From Setomelanomma holmii (taxonomy: Eukaryota; Ascomycota; Dothideomycetes; Pleosporales; Phaeosphaeriaceae), in the NCBI GenBank assembly GCA_010015745.1, contig ML978189.1, positions 228,550 through 292,549 on the forward strand: 64,000 nt of DNA, read 5' to 3'. Under the pieces are notes generated by a model that saw only the letters and a program-made list of their open reading frames with translations, was not told the DNA's origin and searched no databases. Both the position numbers and the translations under genes were made by a program. Shown one piece after another: positions 19,852 to 29,686 of this stretch (position 1 is the first letter of the stretch; every line of letters starts with the position of its first letter).

Positions 19852-22413
19852 CTATTCGCTTAACCTATACAAGTCCTCAAGCTCGTCGTCAGATATTGCC
19901 ACGCCTACTTAGAGCGTCCTATCGCCGCTGAGGCCTGCCTTTCTCTATCGTCTTACGCGCTGTATAGCTGCCAAAAGCTGAGGTGATATCTTGCGACGGC
20001 GAGGCTCTAACAGGTTGCCAAGCTTGCTGAACATGCGCTCACACTCACAGCTTGACACTGGGATAGAGAGCACGTCAAGCGTGAGCTTACTGAGGTTAGG
20101 ATAACGATCGCGTACGCCCATCCAGTACTTGATAGGGTTAGTGCCCTTTAACGCTTGCGGCTTAACGCGTTTCCACTTATCAAACTTGTCCTCTTCGGTG
20201 TCAGCAGCTGCTGGATTAATGAGGCTATCAATCGCGTCGTCAAGGTCGTTAGAGACGATTCTGGCGCTTCACGGCGTGCGGCAAGCCCTTGTAGCCTGCC
20301 CACAATGCTTGAAAGGCGCGGTTGTTTGTCTCAAGCTAGTCAGGCTTATTAGCCCACACGACGTTGCAATAGGACTTATAGTATAGGTGGAGAATTTTAG
20401 CAGCGTAGTAAGCAGGCGAGAGGTATAGTTTCTTGTAATAGTCATTGCCCTTTAACCAGCCAGCGCGTAGGTCGATATTAAGGTGGTCCTCAGGCGCCTC
20501 GTTGTGCGCGTTGTAATTAACGTCGCTGTAAGCTCGTACGCGCTCCTCATAGAAGCTGAGGAGCCATTTAAAGACTGGGATAATCTTAACAATTGCGCCA
20601 TAGTTACCGCTGCTGCTGCTGCGTCCCTTAAGGCGGCTTGTCGCGTCCTTCAGCAGCTTCAACACCTCCAAGTACTCAGTTATAACCTGCCAGTCAGCAG
20701 CCGCAAGACTGTCTGATCGCATCTATGGCTGCGCTTCAGGCTGCTTGTTGCCGCAAGTTCGAGCGTACGTGTCCTCATCTCTCACCTGTTGTATGTGACT
20801 GTTAGCATACGCGTTGACAGTAGCTTGCAACTAAACAGCGCGCTCAAAGCATAGGTAGTACGAATTCTAGCAGGTGACAATAGGTTTCGCAGGGTTGAGG
20901 ATCTTGTGGTCGTTATTAGACGCGTCAGCAGGCAGGTCGCAATAAGCAAGGTGCTGAAAGTGAGCGAATTGCGCGTGCTGTTGTGGTGTTTTGATATAGT
21001 TAATAACGTCTATAATGTGACGGTATAAAACAGCGTGTATACGGAACGGTACACAAGGTCGGCCTTTTTGTACCGTTACATATAAGTACGCCTAAGGGTC
21101 CTTTGCGTCGCCACTCGTCAATGAAGGCGCTCTCGTCTGCGAGCTCTGTCACCTCGTTGCTGCATACGTCTTTGTCCTTGCCCCAGAGAATCACTGTGCC
21201 AATGAGATTCAGTGTGTGAGGGCTGTAACGGAGGCGACAGTGGCCTAGGTTGAAGCCCATCTTCTGTCCGACCGCAGCGACGGCGGAGTCGTTGTTAGTG
21301 GCGTTGTCCAGTACAAAGTAGCCAACCTGCTTCAAATCGATGTTGAACGCTAGCAGCATCTTGTAGACTATCTCAGTTATCTGCTCGCCACTATGAACAC
21401 CAGTTAACTGAGGCAGCGCAATGGGCAGGTCCTTCAAGTCGCTGTGCCTGTCAACAAAGTGCACAACGATCCCTAAGAAGCCCTTCTTGCCACCCTTCGT
21501 TGTCCAGCCATCAAAGCTAATATAGATCTTACTCAGCGCGTGAGATAGCTCCTAGACAACGCGCGGCTTTGTATGCTTGTACAGTCGCATTACAAAGCTC
21601 GACACGCTGTTGTGCAACGCCTACAGCGCCTTCTCTGCCACTAGGTTGGCTATCTTAATGAAGCGTTGAAAAGACTTAGACTTGAACTCAGAAAGCGGGT
21701 GATTGTTCTCAATAAGCCAGCCAACAGCTGCGAGCCTAAAGGCGTGAGTATTGAAGCTGGCAAGCTCGTTAACAACGCCTTGTAGCACAGTGATTGTACT
21801 GTCTTTTACGGCCCGCCAGAGTAGCGTTCCAGTGCCAACCGCCGTCTTTCCAGGCGCTACTTGATGGTGACCTTTCTTATTCTCCTCTAAGTGGCAAGCG
21901 GCCGCTGAGGTTGACTTTGACGTCTCATACGCGCCGCCGTGACTAGCGTCGATCATCTTGCGCTGATGACAGTAACGGCATACGAAAAAGATGCGGTCTG
22001 GGCTCTTACGTAGGGCAACGCAATAGCCATGGCAAAAGACCCAGCTCCTGCGCTTAGGAGCTGCAATAGGCTTCTGGTATTGCAGCAAACCCGTCCAATC
22101 GATACCAGTAAAGTCGTCCTCAAGATCCGCGTCAAGAGGTGAGTCGTCGAAGTCGTCAGCTGCTACTAACTAGGCTGTTACCGTCGTGGCCTTGCTGTCT
22201 ACAACAGGCGCAACAATAGCATCTTCAGCTTGCGTCTCTTGCAATCGCAACTCAAAATCTGGGGCCTAGGACGCAATAACTAGGGCTTTTACGGGGTGAT
22301 AACCGTGGCAATGATGGCTGAGTATTGACTAGGATAGGCTGGCTGGCAGTGCCTTTGACGCGCTTGTTTGACGAGGCAATAGCACTGCTAGAGACGCGTT
22401 TTGTTGGCGGCAT
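19852..22413 (-). pseudogene. hAT transposase with multiple in-frame stops
   Basis: The ATG at 22413 (MPPTKRVSSSAIASSNKRVKG) begins a frame that can be followed to about 19852 with a series of in-frame stops. Recognisable parts: a BED-like zinc-finger region (SWVFCHGYCVALRKS, FVCRYCHQRK), SKIYISFDGWTTKGGKKGF with the first acidic block, VGYFVLDNATNNDSAVAAV, RLRYSPHTLNLIG, and the C-terminal dimerisation domain SIPVSSCECERMFSKLGNL followed by EPRRRKISPQLL. Stops (near 22265, 22168, 21623, 21554, 20871, 20834, 20723, 19948) are nearly all TAG, and most sit where Gln would fit, so CAG-to-TAG change is the simplest explanation; one TAA lies near 19915. The transposase would have cut and pasted the element; this copy cannot. 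Confidence 0.8.
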
Positions 22414-22930
22414 TACGGCAACAGAGGCGGCAGTAATGCTACTAAAGACAGAGCGTGATAAAGTATAGAGAAGTGGAGCGTAGGGCGTAGATCGTAGAGC
22501 ATGAGTTGTAAAGGTGGGTAGAGGTTAGAGATGGCTAGGAGAACGAGGCGGTTGCACTAAAAATAGCAAAAAGAAGCAACTAGGCCTAGTTTGAGCTCTT
22601 GCAGGCTTGAACCCTAGCCCTTTTGTATGCTAGTAACTGACTAGAGCGAATCTGCGGGTTGGCTCGCTCCTTGCAGTGAGGACTTAAACGTTTACACGTA
22701 TACTAGTGGCGCTCCTGGAGCTTGTGGCTGGTCAATGACAGTACACCAGAAGAATATCGTGAGATTGCTCCTGCTGCAAAACCAATAACCTCAATTTTTT
22801 TTATCAAGCCTTCTAAGCCTACCAAGCTAAAATTTGCCTCTAGCTTGGATTGGCTTGTTATTTCACTCTCCTCAGCTTGGCTTGAGCTTGGATTGGCTTG
22901 GTGGGATAACAAGCCAAGCGCTTGCAAGCC

Positions 22931-22951
22931 GCTTGCTTGTTGACAAGTCTG
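22931..22951 (-). repeat. right terminal inverted repeat of the hAT element
   Basis: Complement begins CAGACTTGTCAACAAGCAAGC. Preceded inward by GCTTGGATTGGCTTG copies at 22843-22857 and 22886-22900; the same 15-mer lies at 19611-19625 near the left end. Confidence 0.8.
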
Positions 22952-22959
22952 TTATTCTT
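22952..22959. repeat. target-site duplication of the hAT element, right copy
   Basis: TTATTCTT; differs from the left copy at positions 1 (C to T) and 3 (G to A). Both are transitions, and the second fits a CpA-to-TpA change on the other strand. Confidence 0.75.
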
Positions 22960-24640
22960 GCCATTGGATTAGGCCTATGCTACTTTACCCTAGGCTGGGT
23001 GTCGAACTACGTCTCTACTATAAGTCATGGCAGAATGGTGAGAATCCGAAAGACATGCTGAAGACCGACAGCGTATCGTTTCAACATATCGCAAGGAATA
23101 CTTCTACAATATCATCACGAAACGACTGTCATTCTTTGATCAGCCCGCAAACTCGATAGGCTTCCTCTCTGCGCGCTTAGCAATTGATCCGGCACAGCTA
23201 CAGCAACTGCTCGGTATCAACATGGCAGTGGTATTGATCGCCGTCTTCGGTTTGATCGGCTGTATCACCGTCGCCGCCGTCTTTCACTGGAAATTTGCTC
23301 TGATTGTTATGGCATCGTCATTGCCCATCATCTTCGCAGGCGGATGGTACCACGTTTGGCACGAAGTTAAATTTGAGGTAAGCAACAATAGGGTCTTTCA
23401 GAAAGTGCCCGATTTGCAACGGAGGCCATAGGCGCGATCAGGACCGTTGCAAGCCTGACACTTGAGCGTACCGTATGCGAGAAATACGACAGACTGCTGT
23501 AAGACCACATCTACCATTCATGAAAGAAAGCTTGAGTCTCGTGCTTGGTATGTGCTGCCAGTGATAGTGTTATACTGCTATGTATGGCATTTGCGTTATG
23601 CTAAGTCACTCCCGAGATGTCGGCAGAAAGTAGTTCGGTAGCTCACTTCCCATAGGTATGGTGGCTCTCTACTGGTGCGAGGTGAAATTCTGCCTTTCGA
23701 CTTTCTCATCGTATATCTTGCCATAATTCAAGGGAGCTTGGCTGCTGGGCAATGATTATCATTCGGTTCGAACTTTGCTCAGGTCGCTGCCGCAGCAGAT
23801 CGTATCCAGAAAATGCGCGAGAAAGATGTCGAAAACAATGGCGCTGTACTAGCAAGATTTGCGGAAAGCCAGCACTAGACTCACCCTATCATTGCCAAGG
23901 GTATCGAGTTCCGGAACGTTTGGTTCACCTATTCGACTCGCAACATACCCGTCCTCATGGAGCTCTCTATCAGCATACCTCACGGGACCTTCGCCGCGAT
24001 TGTGGGAAGTAGCGGTTCTGGCAAAACCACGCTCATATCTCTCCTGGAACGATTCTACGAGCCGAATCGTTGCGCAATCGAATTGGACGGAGATAATATC
24101 GCGTCAATGCCGCTGAAGACCTTGAGACAACGAATGAGTCTAGTAGCTCAAGAGCCATATCTGTTTCGTGGAACAATCCGCCAGAACGTTCTCCTTGGTA
24201 TGCATGACGACGATGTCAACGAGGAAGCTTTGCATGAAGCATGTCAAGATGCAGGTATACATGCATTCATATCGTCTTTGCCTGACGGCGACGACACCAA
24301 CGTTGGTACTGGAGGCGTTTCACTCTCTGGCGGCCAAAAGCAGCGCATATCAATTGCTCGGGCTCTCATTCGCAATCCGACTGTACTGCTACTGGATGAA
24401 GCAACAAGCAGTCTGGACTCTGAATCTGAGAAGGAGATCCAGGAGGTTTTCGAGCGTACAGGCAAAGGAAGAACCATGATCGTGGTTGCTCATCGAGTCG
24501 CTACTATACAGCGAGCTGACATGATATTTGTTATGCATCAAGGTCGCGTGGTAGAGCAGGGTAGTCATAGAAGCTTGATCAAAAGGAGAGGGTTTTATTG
24601 ACGTATGTGTCAGGAGCAAGATTTAGGTAGTCGCGGGTAG

Positions 24641-25358
24641 TTAGATGCGCACATGAGTAGCATGAAGAATTATGACTTCTCAATCTACTATACATGTCAC
24701 GATCGCTTGAATGTGACTGAATGAGGGAATTCACGGGCCTGACATTTGCACAGTTCCCACCAAGATAGTGTACTACGAGTAAAGCTTGCAGGGACTCTTT
24801 CTCGACTTGGCCAAAATCTGAACACGGACTCAATGTCGCCTGTAGCCTTGTATCTGCCTCTCACCGCCTAGAGTATGCGATACACCATTGTTACCTGGAT
24901 GCGCAAAGCGTTGCTCATCGGCTCCCGTACCCGAATGCAACCGGTGCGTTCGCTTGTCAAAACCACTTTTGTTCAGCCTCATTCCTGACACTTCCTGCTC
25001 CACCTCATCATTTCCAAAAAGCATCCAGGATCACATAGCAAACTCGAAGTTCGTGGAATGATACTTTACCTCTCGGAGAAGCTCGGTGCCATATTTTGTA
25101 AAAAATGGTACATGGGTACGTCCTCATCCACGTTGGGCTATCACATAATGCGCGCATCTCCCTTGCCGCTGTCCAGCCCTGAAGTCGCGACCCTCCTAGG
25201 ATACGAGATCAACTTCTAGCGAAGAAAATGTATAGCTTTGCGTGATAAAGTGTAGTGTATAGACTTGCCATTCACAATTGTGGTCGCTCCTTACCCCACG
25301 CTCTTTTGCTAGTCACTCCTTTTATCCTCGTGGTTCTTCACCCCACGATCATTTTACA
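24641..25358. other. intergenic between ABC and beta-lactamase-like pseudogenes
   Basis: Minus-strand frames at 24579-25024 show no domain or good start. Nothing else is seen. Confidence 0.45.
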
Positions 25359-27181
25359 ATGAGACCAATTCGATCTATCCTTTCTTTCCTCTTAGCATTC
25401 ACAAACCCACTACACGTTCTCGCATCTCCCAACTGCCCCTTAGAAGGGCCCGAATTTCCTCCACCACAAAAGCTCGCCTCCCATCCAATATGGCAGGCCG
25501 CACTCACCAATTTCTCTTCCGTGTTTGATTTCATAGACGCCAGTAACATCACGGGCATTGATCGCTTTTCCTACTCTATTCAAATATTCAGCACAAATCC
25601 TGGCGACCCGATACTCTGGGAGCGCCATCGTACGGCCAAGGATCTGCCTGCTGATACTGCAGGCGTCACGAGTGTAGATGGCAACCCTGTGTATCGCATT
25701 GGGAGTGTGTCCAAGATCTTTGCTGTGCTGGCGTTTCTGGCTGAGGTCGGAGATGTGTATTGGAACCAGCCTATCACGCGGGTGATCCCGGAGCTGGCGG
25801 TTCTGGCGGGGAGGGCCAATGCGAGTAACTTTGATGCTGTGAGAGAGACGGCGTGGAATGATATTACGATTGGGTCTCTGGCTGCGCAGATTTCGGGACT
25901 GCAGCGGGACTGTAAGATAACCTTTTACCTCTCAATTAGAACGAAGTTAATCAAAGAACAGTGAGCGTCCTCGGTGAAATCACAGAAACAGATGACGTCC
26001 CAGCAGCATGGGAAAAGCCTTTTCCAGTCCTCACCTGAGCGGCCAGACCAGCTTGCGGGACATGGCCTCTGTGTACAAGACAGCAATTCTTCAGGGGCCT
26101 CATGAGCGCCTTCCTAGCCTACACGCCCTTCCAAACCGCGACATACTCCAACAATGGCTACCAAATCCTCGCCTACGCCCTTGAATCCCGGAGCAAAAAG
26201 TCCTTCGCCAACATCCTGCAAGACTGCATCGTCAAGCCCCTGAACCTGCGCCGGACATTCTACGAAATCGCCCCGGCCGCCCTCGGCGTCATCCCGGGGA
26301 TCTTCAAAGACACATTCTGGTTCGCCAACCTAGGCGACGCAAGTCCAGGCGGAAACATGTACTCGTCGCCCAACGACCTTAGCACGCATGGCCGCGCAAT
26401 CCTCAACTCGACATTACTCAAGCCCGCACAAACACGTCGCTGGCTCCAACCCGTAACCTTCACCTCGGACCCGGCGGTATCTATAGGCGCGCCTTGGGGT
26501 ATTCGCAGAATCCAACTCGACGCTGCGCTCCAGCCGTACCGCACCATCACGGCCCTGACCAAAGCAGGCACGTTTAAATCGTACACGGCGTTCCTGTCCA
26601 TGATCAAGGAATTGAACATCGGCTTCACGATTATGATGGCTGGCAAACCTGGTATATCCAACTTCGCTGGCGCGGATTTACTCGGCGCGAGTTTAATCCC
26701 CGCGTACGACGCCGTCGCGCGCGATGAGGCGGATAAGATGTACTCGGGGACGTATGTAAATAGCGCGGGGAGTTGGTTGACCATCTCGACCAATCCGCGG
26801 AAACCAGGGCTTGGCGTGAGGCCGTGGATCTCTAACGGGACAGATATGGTGAGTCTAGGTATGGCGCTGTCGTCGGGGGATTTTCTGCGCATGCCGGCAC
26901 TGCACCCGGAGGTAAGGCTGTATTATACGGGTCTGAAGTCGCGGTCTGGGACGGACGGTGGTAGGAGGGAGGCGTGGAAAAGCGGTGTTTGAGGATACGG
27001 GGTATCGGTCTGTGGGACAGCAGTTGTTTTCGACTGGGTGTGAGAGTTGGGTGGGCGTTACGGTGTGACGTATGGGAGTCTTCCCTTGGATGAGTTTGTT
27101 TTCCAGGTCGATGGGAGTGGGAGGGTTGTTAGTGTTATGAATCTGGCGTTGAGGGAGACGTTGAACAAGTTGCAGAGCTGA
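25359..27181 (+). pseudogene. secreted beta-lactamase/penicillin-binding-like serine hydrolase, disrupted
   Basis: The ATG at 25359 gives a clear signal peptide (MRPIRSILSFLLAFTNPLHVLA). The catalytic SxxK is in YRIGSVSKIFAVLAFL (nucleophile Ser, general base Lys), and YSNNGYQILAYALE after 26150 supplies the Y-x-N-like motif of the AmpC/class C serine hydrolase clan. An intron (48 nt, GTAAGA..GAACAG, about 25914-25961) is needed after SGLQRD. Breaks: an in-frame TGA at 26036-26038, where flanking frames suggest two compensating small indels; a frameshift near 26960 where the reading moves to AVFEDTGYRSVGQQLFSTGC; and another near 27065 leading to TYGSLPLDEFVFQVDGSG and NLALRETLNKLQS. Homologues are often near secondary-metabolism genes, but no cluster is visible here. 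The substrate cannot be inferred. Confidence 0.75.
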
Positions 27182-27359
27182 GGTTGAATGTAGATATTAT
27201 TGCTCTGTCATGACACCTTTCGCTTGTCGAAGAAAATACTGATTGGGTCGTTGGTCTGTAACATGAGTGTTCAAAATTCACGAGTAATAAAGCGACATAC
27301 CTATGCATTCATGGCGGGAGTATACTTCATGTGTCTCTGTGATGTCCTGACTACGAAAC
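27182..27359. other. short convergent spacer
   Basis: Separates the ends of two convergent pseudogenes. Nothing specific seen. Confidence 0.4.
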
Positions 27360-28967
27360 TTATATTTTGGCGCAGTACACAACCTCCGGAACCTCCCCAC
27401 CACTGCGTCTAGGCGCCTCTCTTACACTAACCTCCCTCGTCCTCGCCAGACTTTCCAACTCATCCAATCTGTTCAGTGTCGCTTTCAAATGCTCCTCAAA
27501 CCCCTCTTGCATGACAATATCGCGGAACGCATTCTGCATTGGCACGCTATCTGCTCTCACCATACCGTTTGCATCGATGTGCACGATGTTGATGTGATCA
27601 AACGGCTGCACAAAGTCGGCGCGCGTGATGATTTGCCTGGCTTCTTGAAGTGGAATTTCGGGGAGAGTGAATTGATCTGGATCACGAGAGGACGTTGCAC
27701 GGTGAACAAGGGCACGAGCCAGGATGATTGCAGCTGCCTGGGATGGATTAGTGGAGGAAATCAGAAGACGAAGAATGTTGAACATACGCAAATTCTCTGT
27801 TGCTCTTCGACATCGTCATCCATGGATTCGCCCAGGATCTAGCATTGGTTCAAGAACCACGATTTCTCTCTTCGATTTATCTGCTCGCATGTAGCAAGCA
27901 TGTTGCTTGACTTTGCGACTTGGTTGAGGAAGATCAGCCTACCACCCACCTGAGCGAGGACTTTGTCCAAGATGCTTTGCGGTACGTCTTCGTTATGGTA
28001 ACGAGCACGATACCTCTTTAGTGCGTTTGTAACCACATCTTTCCGCACGTCTCTGATATTCATGATGTTCATGTTGGTGGCGTACGGTATCAACCGCTCT
28101 AGAGTCCAGTGCTCATCTGAGGTAAAAACAACAGTGACGAGCTCATTTGACGCCCAGATCTCGGAGCGTTGCTGCAGGATCTCTAAGAGACGTCTGCCTC
28201 CTTCGTCTTCCTTGAACAAGTGGATGTTGTTGATGATCATCACAAGTGGTTTGTGCCTTCACTTCCTCATCGACAAAGCTACCTTCTCGAGCTGATTCAG
28301 AGCTCGTTCGATATCAAGCAGCGCAGTACTGTCACGTGGGCCGCGAATGCTGAACAAGCCGCCAATGTAGTCCTCATGGAAGTCGTAGTCAATCGCTTTG
28401 CCAAGACGTGTGCGAAAGACCTCAATATCGTTATGTGCTTCCAGCATAGCAATGCCATCGCCATTGACCACTCGCATGGCCTCAAGCAACAAAGCCCGTT
28501 TGCCCGTCCCACGCTCACCAATGATGAGGTGGTACCGGCCTCTTGTCTTGCCATTGACTATATCATTGACCTCACCCTGCTCTGCTCTCGGTACCCAGTA
28601 CTCCTTGTGCACAATCTCTTGCATCTGCTCGGGGTCGACACCGTACGCTATGCGGCCCAGCGCGACCCGTTCCTGCGAGCTGTATCCCGTCGCGAAGGCA
28701 TTCTCGATCTTGCTGCGGACAGTGCGCTTGTAGAAGATGCTGTATGCGTAGCCACCGAGACCGAGGCCGAACAGGGATATAAGGGCGACGGTGCTGCCTT
28801 CGAGGACACTTCGGGCAAACTTGCCTCGTTCTGCTTTGTCTGCAGGTCGCGCATTGGATCTTCGGGGGCCGTCAGGATGGCTGTTACCGCTCGAAGGCAG
28901 TTGCGAGAGGATTGGTGAGCCTCGAAAGCGTATGGCTTGTCTGCCCAGAGGCAGGAGAACCCATCAT
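27360..28967 (-). pseudogene. P-loop ATPase with membrane anchor (probable mitochondrial), interrupted by nonsense codons
   Basis: Pieces in order on the minus strand: a Ser/Thr-rich N-terminus (ATG at 28967 or 28964; the link to the next part is unclear), FARSVLEG leading into a membrane helix TVALISLFGLGLGGYAYSIF, then GRYHLIIGERGTGKRALLLEA with the Walker A GERGTGKR, and a Walker B-like MIINNIHLF. TGA at 28261-28259 interrupts this frame just before PLVMIINNIHLF, and TAG at 27841-27839 replaces a probable Trp in FLNQC-stop-ILGESMDDD. A 50-nt intron (27787-27738, branch CACTAATCC) leads to the last exon ILARALVHRAT to EVVYCAKI. The family occurs in many filamentous ascomycetes; its role is not established. 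Two in-frame stops and an unresolved 5' junction argue for a pseudogene. Confidence 0.65.
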
Positions 28968-29686
28968 GTGACGGTAAGCCATGGGCCAGGATGCAAGGTT
29001 GTTTTCCAGATATACCTCGTCGAACGCTTGGGAAGGAGCGTGGCATTCGTGACAAGCTAAGGAAGCTAAGGAAGGCTCACACTGGAGGGCAATGGTGGAG
29101 CTTTCGTGGACGTGTGAAGCTCCAATGCCCAGACATCTTACCTACCTTACCTAAGCGTCAAACGTGCCGTGTTTGCCGTGCTGAGTATCTTTACCTACTC
29201 GGCATGCGAGGAAGAGTGTGAAGAGTTGATCGTCCCATAATGCGCGAACAAGCAACCACACGCGTTGCGTTTTCCGAGGTGGTTTTGAGAGACGACGTTA
29301 GCTCAAGCTTCGGAGCTTGTCAAAGACCCTGATTTCAGTAGCGTGCTTTGGCATCCACGGGTGCCCACTGATATTGGGCAGCATTTTCAACTCGATCAAG
29401 AAAAAGACTTGAGAACCTTCAAGCGCATGCTGCATGGCCACAGTACCGCGAGTTTGTTCCAGTGTGCGTTGTAGGAGTGAAGTCCGTACTCCGCAACAAG
29501 CTCCCTACACAGCTAGACCAGCCGATCAGGGTCCAGGTCCCATCGGAGACATGTTCCGTCCACGTCGCGCCTCTCGGATATCTTGGCCTCCGCGCTCCTC
29601 ATGACCAACAAGTCCTGCCACGCTTTCACGATGCCTTCTTTTCCCATGGAGCTGGCCTCCAAAATCACTGCCTATCGCCAGCCGAC
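28968..29686. other. intergenic, promoter region of the ferroportin-like gene
   Basis: The transporter frame is open back to 29462 but without an ATG before 29687. Short clustered repeats of CTTACCTAAG-like sequence occur near 29055-29160. No gene accepted. Confidence 0.45.

Larger units (their letters stand above)
19531..22951. mobile_element. hAT-family DNA transposon, 3.4 kb, inserted in the ABC transporter
   Basis: The left end reads CAGACTTGTCAACAAACAAGC and the right end is its inverted complement with few mismatches (GCTTGCTTGTTGACAAGTCTG). The flanks are CTGTTCTT (19523-19530) and TTATTCTT (22952-22959), an 8-bp target duplication differing at two positions, both transitions. Eight-base duplications and a BED-finger/hAT-dimerisation transposase are hallmarks of the hAT superfamily. 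Removing the element plus one duplication restores the transporter frame exactly (CIMLPVL then AIGLGLCYF), which fixes both ends. The ends carry subterminal repeats of GCTTGGATTGGCTTG. The internal transposase is on the minus strand and is broken by stops, so the element is non-autonomous now. Confidence 0.9.
19083..24640 (+). pseudogene. ABCB-type (MDR) full ABC transporter, C-terminal half, disrupted
   Basis: Pieces in order: the linker after the first nucleotide-binding domain (LVEAQQLTGNSA, about 19085-19350), an intron (GTGAGC..CAACAG, ~54 nt), the beginning of the second membrane domain up to 19530, a hAT insertion, then membrane helices (GLGLCYFTLGWVSNYVS; NSIGFLSARLAIDPAQLQQL; IAVFGLIGCITVAAVF) and the second nucleotide-binding domain. 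That last domain still shows Walker A GSSGSGKTTL, signature LSGGQKQR, Walker B VLLLDEATSSLD and the His loop VVAH (23957-24601). Damage besides the insertion: a one-base loss near 23398, TAA near 23508, more stops at about 23755 and 23880, and loss of everything upstream of the linker. The intact ancestor would have been a plasma-membrane or vacuolar exporter of hydrophobic compounds or peptides. The copy cannot be functional. Confidence 0.85.

Noticed and set aside
19852..22413. TAG read as Gln (altered genetic code) in the hAT transposase
   Set aside because: Nuclear genes nearby end with TAG and lack internal TAG; RIP explains the stops without a code change.
28870..28900. 28-nt intron joining the N-terminus to the ATPase body
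   Set aside because: It would give the right frame but is far below a workable intron length and has no branch site; the junction is left unresolved.
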